DNA from: Sphingomonadales bacterium
GTDB lineage: Bacteria > Pseudomonadota > Alphaproteobacteria > Sphingomonadales > Sphingomonadaceae
Assembly (NCBI GenBank): GCA_027489295.1
Contig: JAIYAA010000035.1
Span: 1 to 37,536 of the forward strand
Direction: 5' to 3'
Length of the DNA: 37,536 nt
This document shows positions 24,274 to 31,024 of this stretch, in pieces. The notes beneath the pieces are model-generated. The model saw only the letters and a list, made by a program, of their open reading frames with translations. It did no database searches and was not told where the DNA came from. A program made the translations under genes and the position numbers. Each line of letters opens with the position of its first letter. Position 1 is the stretch's first letter.

Positions 24274-25275
24274 ATGAGGATTCTTGCGCGCTGGCTGGCG
24301 GTAATTGCGCTGGTCGTTTCGCCGTCTGCCTGGGCGACGGGCGGGAGCTATTCGGGCCTGTACGTGTTCGGGGACAGCCTGGTCGACTCAGGCAATGCCT
24401 ATCTCGCCACCGGCGGCGCCGTGGCCAGCCCGGCGAACGGCTATTATGGCGGGCGCTTCTCGAACGGCTTCAACTTCGCCGACTATCTGAGCGAGATCAT
24501 CACCGGCACGCCGGCGACGCCGCTGTTCGCCGGCGGCCTCAACATGGCGGTGGGCGGCGCGACCGCGGCCTACAGCTCTACCGAGACCAGCCCGAGCTTT
24601 CTCTCCCAGCTTGGCTATTACCAGTCGATGGTCGGGATGCCGATCGACAGCAACGCGCTGGTGCTGGTCACCTTCGGCGGCAACGACGTGCGCGACACCA
24701 TCTTCACCGGCGGCGCGGTGGATTTCACCGCGGCGGCCCAGTCGTTCGCGAGCGGGCTGAACGCGCTCTATGCGCTGGGTGCGCGCAACGTGGTGGTCGT
24801 CGGATCGCCGGACATCGGCCTGTTGCCCGTATCGGCGGCGGTGGCGGGTTCGGTGCCCGGGCAGCTTGCTGCGCTGACCGCGCGCTCGCAGCAGATCAAC
24901 AGCCTGCTTGCCGGGCTCACCACGAGCTTCGACAGCGCACCCGGTGTAACGGCGAGCTATTTCGACCTGTTCGGCTATGAGCATGACCTGCTCGCCAACC
25001 CGACGGCCTATGGCCTGCCGAGCACGCTCAATTCGACGACGCCGTGCCAGATACCGGGCGCTGGATCGCCGCAGCTCGCCAATTGCAGCAATTCGCTCTA
25101 TTTTGATGCCATCCACCCGACCACCCAGGTCCATCAGGCGATTGCGACCGCGATCGCCGGCCAGCTGGGCATCAGCGCCGTGCCCGAAGGGCAGGTATGG
25201 GTGATGCTGATCCTGGGCTTCGGTGCCGCTGGCGCATCGCTGCGGCGTCGTCGCGCGATCGCCGCGTTCGCCTGA
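24274..25275 (+). CDS. Secreted GDSL-family esterase with PEP-CTERM-like tail
   Basis: GDSL/SGNH enzymes hydrolyse esters of lipids or glycans. The ATG follows AGGGGAGATGTC. The 333-residue product has a signal peptide (residues 1-21, cleavage near AWA-TGG). Block I is VFGDSLVDSGN with nucleophile Ser35. Block II Gly lies in LNMAVGGATAA, block III is FGGNDVRD, and block V is FDAIHPT with the Asp and His of the triad, so the catalytic set looks complete. The C terminus is VPEGQVWVMLILGFGAAGAS followed by RRRR, a PEP-CTERM-like signal with Gly instead of the second Pro. It is probably exported and anchored or released by an exosortase. It lies between fliX and a PilZ gene, with no shared operon visible. 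Confidence 0.87.
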   Translation: MRILARWLAVIALVVSPSAWATGGSYSGLYVFGDSLVDSGNAYLATGGAVASPANGYYGGRFSNGFNFADYLSEIITGTPATPLFAGGLNMAVGGATAAYSSTETSPSFLSQLGYYQSMVGMPIDSNALVLVTFGGNDVRDTIFTGGAVDFTAAAQSFASGLNALYALGARNVVVVGSPDIGLLPVSAAVAGSVPGQLAALTARSQQINSLLAGLTTSFDSAPGVTASYFDLFGYEHDLLANPTAYGLPSTLNSTTPCQIPGAGSPQLANCSNSLYFDAIHPTTQVHQAIATAIAGQLGISAVPEGQVWVMLILGFGAAGASLRRRRAIAAFA

Positions 25276-25300
25276 CGCTTGCGGGGAAGGGCGGCGGGGC

Positions 25301-25942
25301 TCAGCCCGCCGCCTGGACCTCGCCCAGCCACGCGGCGAGTTCGCCGTAGGGGATCATCTCGATGAACGCGACGCCCGCGGTTTCCGCGTCGCTCCAGCGT
25401 ACGGTGCAGCTGTGCGGCTTGAGGCCGGGGATGACCAACGTCATCACCCGATCGAGTTCGATATGGCGGGCCAGCCGGATTCGCGCGCCGCTCTGCGAGA
25501 TGTTCTCGAGGCGGACCGCGTTCGACGTGCCGTTGCACACGAGGCGGGCGGGGCCGGTCAGGTCGAAGCGGGGAGCGCGGGGGACCGCACGCCGCAGTCG
25601 CGCGGCCGCAGAACTTCCCTTGGCGGTGGCGAGCACCTCTTCCACGTCGATCGCTGCGGTGAAGTGCACGCCGGCACGGCCATCGCTGGTCCAGACGATC
25701 TTGCCGTCCAGCACCCCGCCGCCGCGAAGTTCGACGGTGATCTGGTCGCCGTCGCGCAGCGGATAGGGGCTTTCCAGCATCATGCCGCTGGCGGAGATAT
25801 TGCGCACCCGGCACAGCTGCTCGCCGCCGCCGGTGCAGATCAGCTTGCCGACCATCAGCGTCGTCACCGTTCGCGGCGCGCGTTCGGCCCAGGCCTCTCC
25901 GCCGGCGTTGGCTGGTTCAAACTGATGCTCGGCTGCGCCCAC
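25301..25942 (-). CDS. Tandem PilZ-domain protein, probable c-di-GMP sensor
   Basis: PilZ domains bind cyclic di-GMP and often act as brakes on flagellar motors. The GTG start at 25942 has GGGGAGA 9 bases upstream. The 213-residue product has two PilZ-like units. Unit 1 (about residues 20-100) has RAPR and, further on, NISASG followed by beta strands ending GRAGVHF. Unit 2 (about residues 115-205) has RRAVPRAPR and NISQSG, ending ETAGVAFIE. Both show the RxxxR-type and (D/N)xSxxG motifs. A TATAAT element lies 46 bases upstream, so it has its own promoter just beyond the fliL end of the motility operon. A YcgR-like role is a reasonable inference. Confidence 0.83.
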   Translation of the reverse strand: MGAAEHQFEPANAGGEAWAERAPRTVTTLMVGKLICTGGGEQLCRVRNISASGMMLESPYPLRDGDQITVELRGGGVLDGKIVWTSDGRAGVHFTAAIDVEEVLATAKGSSAAARLRRAVPRAPRFDLTGPARLVCNGTSNAVRLENISQSGARIRLARHIELDRVMTLVIPGLKPHSCTVRWSDAETAGVAFIEMIPYGELAAWLGEVQAAG

Positions 25943-25986
25943 GGCGTCGGTCTCCCCGTCGGATCGCGCTGATGCGGTCCCTATCG

Positions 25987-26002
25987 TTATTATAGGATGA
26001 AT
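25987..26002 (-). promoter_or_regulatory. TCCTATAAT element upstream of the PilZ gene
   Basis: The minus strand reads ATTCATCCTATAATAA with TATAAT at 25994-25989, 46 bases before the GTG start. The bases before the box match those upstream of motA (CCATCCTATAAT). Confidence 0.48.
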
Positions 26003-26040
26003 GACCGTTCAGCTGGGCTTCGGTAGTGTTACGATGGTTA

Positions 26041-26496
26041 TTATGCCGGGTTCGCCCCGGTGACGGCGACCCTGTGCACGACCTTCGGCCCGAAGGCTTC
26101 GGTGGCCGACGCCTCGACGAGTTTGCGGAAGCCTTCCAGGTCCGGCAGCATGCCGTCCGGGCCGGCCGCCATCGGCGTGCGATAGGTGCGCATGTTGATC
26201 GCGTGGAGCAGCAACGGCATGCGCTGGCCGACGAATTCCGCCTTGGCCTCCTCGACCTCGAGCTGCACCTCCATCGACGCGTAGCCGGCCAGCCGGCCAT
26301 CGGCGAAAACCAGCGGCACCAGCACCTTGCCGGTGGGCACGAACTTCCCCGCTTCTACCTTCTCGTCCTTCTTGGGCTCGTGCTCGGCGGCAGCGCCGCC
26401 GCCGATGCCCAGCATCTTCACCATCGCATAGGCAGTGCCGCCACCGGCAGCGAGGCCGGCGATCAGTGCGACGATGAGGAACAGCATCTTCTTCAC
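26041..26496 (-). CDS. fliL: FliL-like stator-associated protein
   Basis: FliL surrounds the MotAB stator and supports torque. The 151-residue product has one N-terminal membrane segment (residues about 4-26, MLFLIVALIAGLAAGGGTAY), then a charged linker. A periplasmic domain follows (VLVPLVFADGRLAGYASMEV, INMRTYRTPM, FRKLVEASATEAFGPKVVHR). This has the FliL plan but is divergent in detail. It is the last gene of the long motility operon, 9 bases after motB. Position beside motB supports the call; a different small stator accessory cannot be excluded. Confidence 0.65.
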   Translation of the reverse strand: MKKMLFLIVALIAGLAAGGGTAYAMVKMLGIGGGAAAEHEPKKDEKVEAGKFVPTGKVLVPLVFADGRLAGYASMEVQLEVEEAKAEFVGQRMPLLLHAINMRTYRTPMAAGPDGMLPDLEGFRKLVEASATEAFGPKVVHRVAVTGANPA

Positions 26497-26505
26497 GGGA
26501 GAGCC

Positions 26506-27351
26506 TTAGAACTTGAAGCTGGCGTCGCTCGGCAGCGCCGAGGTCTGGCCCTTGAGCACGATGCTGATGCGGCGGTTTTCCGGGCGGTTGGGCTGGTCCG
26601 GATAGACCGGCTGGGTGGCGCCCATCGCGACGACTTCGGCGAAGCGATCCGGCGTCACGCCGCCCGCGACCAGTGCCGAGCGTGCGGCCAGCGCGCGCTG
26701 CCCCGAAAGCTCCCAGTTGGCATCGCTCTGGCCACCGGCGCCGTCGGTATGCCCCTCGATCGCGATCTGCGCGCCGACGGTGGCGATCTTCGATGCGATC
26801 TTGGTGAGCAGCATTCGCGCATAGGGATTGAGCTCGGCGGTGTTGGACTTGAACATCGGCTGCTGGTCGGTGTCCATCAGCGTGATGCGTACGCCGTCCC
26901 GGTCCTGCTTCACGTCGGTATTCTTCTTGCCCTGGGCCTGCGGCGTCGCTTCCAGGGCGACCATCAGCTCGGAGGCCATGACGCGCATCGTCGCCGGCAC
27001 GTCGGCCGTTCCGCCGCGCGCGGAGCCGGACGTACTCACCTCGAACGTGGGCTGGCCCTTGGCGGCGCTCGGATCGGCTTCGGAGCGGCGGGTCGGGCCG
27101 CCGGCACCCGGCGCGGTATTGCTCACCGGGGTCGAGGGGCCGCTGTCTGCGATCGTGGGCGAGAAATATTTGGCCAGGCCCTTCAGCCGATCCTTGTCCG
27201 GATTGGCGAGCAGCCACAGCAGCATGAAGAAGGCCATCATCGCGGTCACGAAGTCGGCATAGGCCACCTTCCACGCGCCGCCATGGTGGCCGCCCGCAAC
27301 CTTCTTGACCTTCTTGACGATGATCGGTCGCGTATCCCCCCCGCGGGCCAT
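26506..27351 (-). CDS. motB: Stator protein MotB
   Basis: MotB pairs with MotA to form the proton-driven stator and anchors it to peptidoglycan. The 281-residue product begins with the MotB N terminus. Its membrane segment, KVAYADFVTAMMAFFMLLWL, carries the conserved proton-carrying Asp at residue 33. A plug and linker region follows, then the OmpA-like peptidoglycan-binding domain at about residues 150-275 (IAIEGHTDGAGGQSDANWEL, SGQRALAARSALV, NRRISIVLKG). The aspartate and sequence context fit a proton rather than a sodium motor, though this is not decisive. It is separated from motA by ten genes of the same operon. Identification is certain. Confidence 0.96.
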   Translation of the reverse strand: MARGGDTRPIIVKKVKKVAGGHHGGAWKVAYADFVTAMMAFFMLLWLLANPDKDRLKGLAKYFSPTIADSGPSTPVSNTAPGAGGPTRRSEADPSAAKGQPTFEVSTSGSARGGTADVPATMRVMASELMVALEATPQAQGKKNTDVKQDRDGVRITLMDTDQQPMFKSNTAELNPYARMLLTKIASKIATVGAQIAIEGHTDGAGGQSDANWELSGQRALAARSALVAGGVTPDRFAEVVAMGATQPVYPDQPNRPENRRISIVLKGQTSALPSDASFKF

Positions 27352-27352
27352 G

Positions 27353-27685
27353 TTACTGACCCTTCAACGCGTTGCGCAGACGTTCCTGGACGGCGCCGAG
27401 GCGAACATGGCTGATCGCCGCGAGCGAATCCTCGCCACCCGCGATCCGCTCCAGCAGGTTCACGCATTCGTCTGCGTGCTGGATCAGATAGTCGAACGCC
27501 TGGAGCTGTTCGAGATAGTTGGCGGCGAAGTGCTCGTCGCAGACCAGCACTTCGGCCAGCCCCTCGAGCTTCTTGCTGATCTCGCGGATCTCGCCGGCCA
27601 TCACGCTGTGCAGCACGCCCGCGAACGGATCGTAGCCGGGCAGGGGCTGGGCGTGGGACGGTTCCGACATTGGCAGGCACGACAT
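27353..27685 (-). CDS. Unknown 110-residue helical protein between cheD and motB
   Basis: I do not recognise this family. The ATG at 27685 overlaps the cheD stop as TGATG and has GGAG 8 bases upstream; a second ATG at 27670 is possible. Residues 25-105 look all-helical (VMAGEIREISKKLEGLAEVL, LQAFDYLIQHADECVNLLER), like a small four-helix or coiled-coil protein. It sits one base before motB, so it belongs to the chemotaxis and stator operon. No CheZ is visible in the window. A helical protein here might have a CheY phosphatase or stator-linked role, but the CheZ catalytic motif is not evident. Confidence 0.75.
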   Translation of the reverse strand: MSCLPMSEPSHAQPLPGYDPFAGVLHSVMAGEIREISKKLEGLAEVLVCDEHFAANYLEQLQAFDYLIQHADECVNLLERIAGGEDSLAAISHVRLGAVQERLRNALKGQ

Positions 27686-28209
27686 CAGAAAAGCTCCAAT
27701 TCTCCGCCGGGTGCGGGCATGGGCAGGGGGGCAACGGGCCGTTCCTGGACACGCTCTGCCACCTTGGTGCAGCGGCTTTTGCCCTCGTGCGGCAGGAACT
27801 CGACCTTGCGGGCAAGCGTGCCACCGAGATCACAATGCGCGATCGAGATTGCCTCGGTCTCCATGAACCGGCGGGCGAAGGCCGCGTTGGACGCGCCGAT
27901 GCCCCCCAGTCCGGAGATGATGTTGGCGCCACCATAAAGGTGGGCCTGCAGCCGCTGGCGCGACGCGCCCTTGGCCATCATGCTGTTGATCAGCAGTTCC
28001 ATCGCATGCACGCCGTAGCGCGCCATGTCCGAGCTCGACACCTTGTGGTCCGCGCCGGGCTCCCCGAGCAGGAAGTGGTTCATTCCTCCGACCTTGGCGA
28101 CCGGGTCGTAGAGGCATGCGGCAACGCAGCTCCCGAGCAGGGTCGAAATCAGGACATGGGGCTCCGCGATTACCGCGTTTTCGCCCTGAACGATGGAAAC
28201 TCTGCGCAT
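27685..28209 (-). CDS. cheD: Chemoreceptor glutamine deamidase CheD
   Basis: CheD deamidates glutamines in chemoreceptors and can interact with CheC-type phosphatases. The 174-residue product has the family length. It shows the catalytic Cys in LLGSCVAACLYDP, the His in GGMNHFLLG, and the later LYGGANIISGLGGIGASNAA block with a following FMETEAISIAHCDLGG. It starts 1 base after the cheY stop and its own stop overlaps the next gene. Identification is strong. Confidence 0.94.
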   Translation of the reverse strand: MRRVSIVQGENAVIAEPHVLISTLLGSCVAACLYDPVAKVGGMNHFLLGEPGADHKVSSSDMARYGVHAMELLINSMMAKGASRQRLQAHLYGGANIISGLGGIGASNAAFARRFMETEAISIAHCDLGGTLARKVEFLPHEGKSRCTKVAERVQERPVAPLPMPAPGGELELF

Positions 28210-28210
28210 A

Positions 28211-28600
28211 TCAGGTCAGCTCGCCGAAAACGCGTTCGATCTTTTCCTTCAGCGCCGCCGGCGCGAAAGGCTTGACGACATAGTTGTTCACGCCCAGCGC
28301 CGCCGCCTTCTGCACGACCTCGCGGTCGGACGAACCGGTGAGCATGATGAACACGGTCTTGCCGATCACCGGGTCGGCGCGAACCGCCTCCAGGAACTGC
28401 AGCCCGTCCATCTCGGGCATGTTGTAGTCGGAGATCACCAGGTGGACGCGGTCGCTCTTGATCGCCGACAGCGCTTCGGGCGCGGTCGCCTTGTCGCGAA
28501 CGTCCTTGAACCCCAGGTCCTGCAGCGCACGACGGATCATCGCCCGCATACTGGTCTGATCATCAACGACCATCACCTTGATCTGTGATGCAGCGGGCAT
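28211..28600 (-). CDS. cheY: Response regulator CheY (second copy)
   Basis: This single-domain receiver passes the CheA phosphate to the motor switch. The 129-residue product has all receiver residues: the acidic pair Asp13-Asp14 (VVDDQTSM), the phosphoacceptor Asp58 (VISDYNMPEMDG), Thr in IMLTGSS, and the Lys in YVVKPF. It lies between cheB and cheD with gaps of 1 or 2 bases. A second CheY-like gene is at 33321. One may act on the motor and the other as a phosphate sink, as in other alphaproteobacteria lacking CheZ; which is which cannot be told here. Confidence 0.95.
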   Translation of the reverse strand: MPAASQIKVMVVDDQTSMRAMIRRALQDLGFKDVRDKATAPEALSAIKSDRVHLVISDYNMPEMDGLQFLEAVRADPVIGKTVFIMLTGSSDREVVQKAAALGVNNYVVKPFAPAALKEKIERVFGELT

Positions 28601-28602
28601 TG

Positions 28603-29649
28603 TTATGCGCTCCCAACCTTAACCGTTTCTCGACAAGCCTTCAGGATGGCCTCCGGCATCGCCGACAGGCCGACCTCCTTCTCCACTGCACCTGCTTCCT
28701 TGGCGGCGCGGGGCATGCCCCACACCACGCAGGTCTCCTTGGTCTGGCCCAGCGTCCGCGCACCGGCCCGGCGCATCGCCAGCAGGCCTTGTGCGCCGTC
28801 GCTGCCCATGCCGGTCAGGATCGCCCCGACGGCACCGGCACCCAGCTTGGCAACCGACCGGAACAGTACGTCCACCGACGGGCGGTGGCCGGTGACGGGG
28901 TCTCCGGCGAGCAGCTTGATACGGCCATTGGCGCCACCCGAAAGCTCCATGTGTCGTTCGCCTCCAGGAGCAATATAGACGGTTCCCGGGGTCACCTGGG
29001 CGCCATCCGTAGCTTCCACTACGTTGAGGCGGCATTCGGCGTTCAGGCGCTGCGCGAAGCTGCGCGTGAAGCTGGCCGGCATGTGCTGGACGATCAGGAT
29101 CGGCGGCGAATCCTCGGGCAGCGAGGGCAGCAGCGAGAACAGCGCTTCCACGCCCCCCGTCGACGAGCCGATCGCGATCAGCTGGCCGGCGGCGCCGCCG
29201 CTGGCCCCGACGCTGGGCTGCGCGGGCAGCCGCTGTGGACCGGCGCGCGCGACCGAGCGGGCCGCGCTCTTCACCTTCTCGCACAGCAGGCCGGCATCGC
29301 GCTCGATGTCCTCGGGCGTGCCGCTCGGCTTGGTGACATAGTCGACCGCGCCGAGGCGCAGCGCCTCGATCGTCACTTCCGCGCCGCGCGCGGTGAGGGT
29401 GGAGCACATCACCACCGGCATCGGCCGGAGGCGCATGATGCGCTCGAGGAACGACAGGCCGTCCATCCCCGGCATTTCGACGTCGAGCGTCAGCACGTCG
29501 GGGTTGAGCGCCTTGATCATGTCCCGCGCCGCGAACGGCTCGGGCGCCATGCCGACCACTTCGATCTCTGGGTCGGCGGAGAGCATGCGCTTCAACGTCG
29601 CGCGCATCGATGCGCTGTCGTCGACGATAAGCGTACGAACTGGTTTCAT
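28603..29649 (-). CDS. cheB: Chemoreceptor methylesterase CheB
   Basis: CheB removes receptor methyl groups when phosphorylated by CheA, giving adaptation. The ATG at 29649 is chosen because it overlaps the cheR stop as ATGA; an in-frame ATG 13 codons earlier lies inside cheR. The 348-residue product has a receiver domain (TLIVDDSASMRATLKRML, phosphoacceptor in LTLDVEMPGMDG, THR-equivalent in CSTLT, Lys in VTKPSG). A linker follows, then the methylesterase domain with catalytic Ser in AIGSSTGG, His in IVQHMPASFT and Asp in TGMGSDGAQG. Identification is certain. Confidence 0.96.
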   Translation of the reverse strand: MKPVRTLIVDDSASMRATLKRMLSADPEIEVVGMAPEPFAARDMIKALNPDVLTLDVEMPGMDGLSFLERIMRLRPMPVVMCSTLTARGAEVTIEALRLGAVDYVTKPSGTPEDIERDAGLLCEKVKSAARSVARAGPQRLPAQPSVGASGGAAGQLIAIGSSTGGVEALFSLLPSLPEDSPPILIVQHMPASFTRSFAQRLNAECRLNVVEATDGAQVTPGTVYIAPGGERHMELSGGANGRIKLLAGDPVTGHRPSVDVLFRSVAKLGAGAVGAILTGMGSDGAQGLLAMRRAGARTLGQTKETCVVWGMPRAAKEAGAVEKEVGLSAMPEAILKACRETVKVGSA

Positions 29650-30533
29650 GCCCTGGACTCCGGCTTCTGGTAAATGGTGTGCCCGCACGAGCGCATCTTG
29701 CTCGCGGCCGGGCCGATCAGCCGTTCCGAATGACCGATATACAGGAAGGACCCGGGAGCGAGCTGCTCGACGAAGCGATGCTCCAGCTCTTCCTTTGCCG
29801 GGTCTCCGAAATAGATCATCACGTTCCGGCAGAAAATCACATCATAGGCGGCTTTCAGCGGCCATGGTTCGAACAAGTTCAAAACCTTGGCGGTGACGAG
29901 CTGGCGTGCTTCCTCGGCCATGATGAAGCCGCCTTGCGTGGGCTTCATCCAGGTCGAGCGATAGGGCTCGGGCACACCCGCGGCGACGTTTTCGGCATAG
30001 ACGCCGCGCTGCACGGACTCGACGACATGCGGCGCGATGTCGGTCGCCAGCAGCCGCACATCGGCGTTGCGCAACCACGAGGCATTGCTGCGGTTCGGCC
30101 CCAGCAGGCACATCGCGATGGTATAGACTTCCTCGCCCGACGAGCAGCCCGCCGACCAGATCCGGATCGGACCCTGCTTGCGCTGCAGCGTAGGGATCAC
30201 GGTTTCGCGGAAATGATCGAAATGGTGCGGTTCGCGGAAGAAGTGCGTGTGGTTGGTGGTCAGCGCCACCACCATCGCATGGCGTTCCTCCGCATCACTG
30301 TGCACCAGGTCGACATAGTCGCAGAACCGCGCGAGGCCGAACTTGCGCAGCCGGCGTGCGAGGCGCGACTGCACGAGCGTGGTCTTGGCCTCGCTCAGCG
30401 AGATGCGGGCATCCTCGTACATGATCGCGGCGATGGCCTGGAAGTCGCGCGGCGTAAGCTCCGCGACCTGGCCCGGTGCCATCGCGTTCGCGGCGCCGGC
30501 GGACGCCGCGGTGGCGCCCCCGGCGGGGCTCAT
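29646..30533 (-). CDS. cheR: Chemoreceptor methyltransferase CheR
   Basis: CheR methylates receptor glutamates using S-adenosylmethionine. The ATG at 30533 overlaps the cheW stop as ATGA; the longer open frame upstream is the cheW region. The 295-residue product has an Ala/Gly-rich lead of about 25 residues, then the CheR N-terminal helical domain (LTPRDFQAIAAIMYEDARIS). The catalytic domain has the SAM-binding IRIWSAGCSSGEEVYTIAMC and the CRNVMIYF motif. NHTHFFREPHHF matches the family N-T-x-F-FR-E-x-xHF motif. Identification is certain. Confidence 0.96.
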   Translation of the reverse strand: MSPAGGATAASAGAANAMAPGQVAELTPRDFQAIAAIMYEDARISLSEAKTTLVQSRLARRLRKFGLARFCDYVDLVHSDAEERHAMVVALTTNHTHFFREPHHFDHFRETVIPTLQRKQGPIRIWSAGCSSGEEVYTIAMCLLGPNRSNASWLRNADVRLLATDIAPHVVESVQRGVYAENVAAGVPEPYRSTWMKPTQGGFIMAEEARQLVTAKVLNLFEPWPLKAAYDVIFCRNVMIYFGDPAKEELEHRFVEQLAPGSFLYIGHSERLIGPAASKMRSCGHTIYQKPESRA

Positions 30534-31024
30534 GCCGCGAGATCCAGATGCTTGGTGAGGCTCAGCGCGTTGAGGTCGAGCAGGAGTACCATGCTGCCGT
30601 TCTCGTCGCGCGTCCCATCCTTGGCACGGGTGGCGATGCGGACGAGGCCGGCGATCACGCTTTCCTCGAGCGCCGTCTCGACCGCGGGGGCCGGCTGGAT
30701 CTCGCCGACGTTGATGCCCACGATGTCGTTGACCTCGTCCACCAGGAAGCCCGCCTGCTTGCCCATGATGTTGACGACGAGGATGCACGAGCGCGCATGC
30801 AGCTGGCTCGGTTCCCAGCCCAGGCGCTCGGCGAGGCCGACCACCGGGATCACGTTGCCGCGCAGGTTGGTCACGCCCTTGACGAAGCTCGGCACGTTGG
30901 GGAGCGGGGTCGGCTCGTCCCATTCGCGGATCTCGATGAGCGCGCTCATGTCGATCCCGAAGATCTGCTTGGCCAGCGAGAAGGTTACGATCTTGCGGTC
31001 ATTCGCGGTTTCAGGGGTGCTCAT
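30530..31024 (-). CDS. cheW: Chemotaxis coupling protein CheW
   Basis: CheW links CheA to chemoreceptors. The 164-residue product is a single CheW domain: IVTFSLAKQIFGIDMSALIE, then PLPNVPSFVKGVTNLRGNVI with the conserved NLRG, and GFLVDEVNDIVGI. It overlaps cheA and cheR by four bases (ATGA) at each end. No chemoreceptor gene is in the window, so the receptors must be encoded elsewhere. Identification is certain. Confidence 0.96.
   Translation of the reverse strand: MSTPETANDRKIVTFSLAKQIFGIDMSALIEIREWDEPTPLPNVPSFVKGVTNLRGNVIPVVGLAERLGWEPSQLHARSCILVVNIMGKQAGFLVDEVNDIVGINVGEIQPAPAVETALEESVIAGLVRIATRAKDGTRDENGSMVLLLDLNALSLTKHLDLAA

Noticed and set aside
25290..25315. GGCGGCGGGG / GCCCGCCGCC inverted repeat
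   Set aside because: It overlaps the last codons of the PilZ gene, has no T run, and such GC-rich matches arise easily here.
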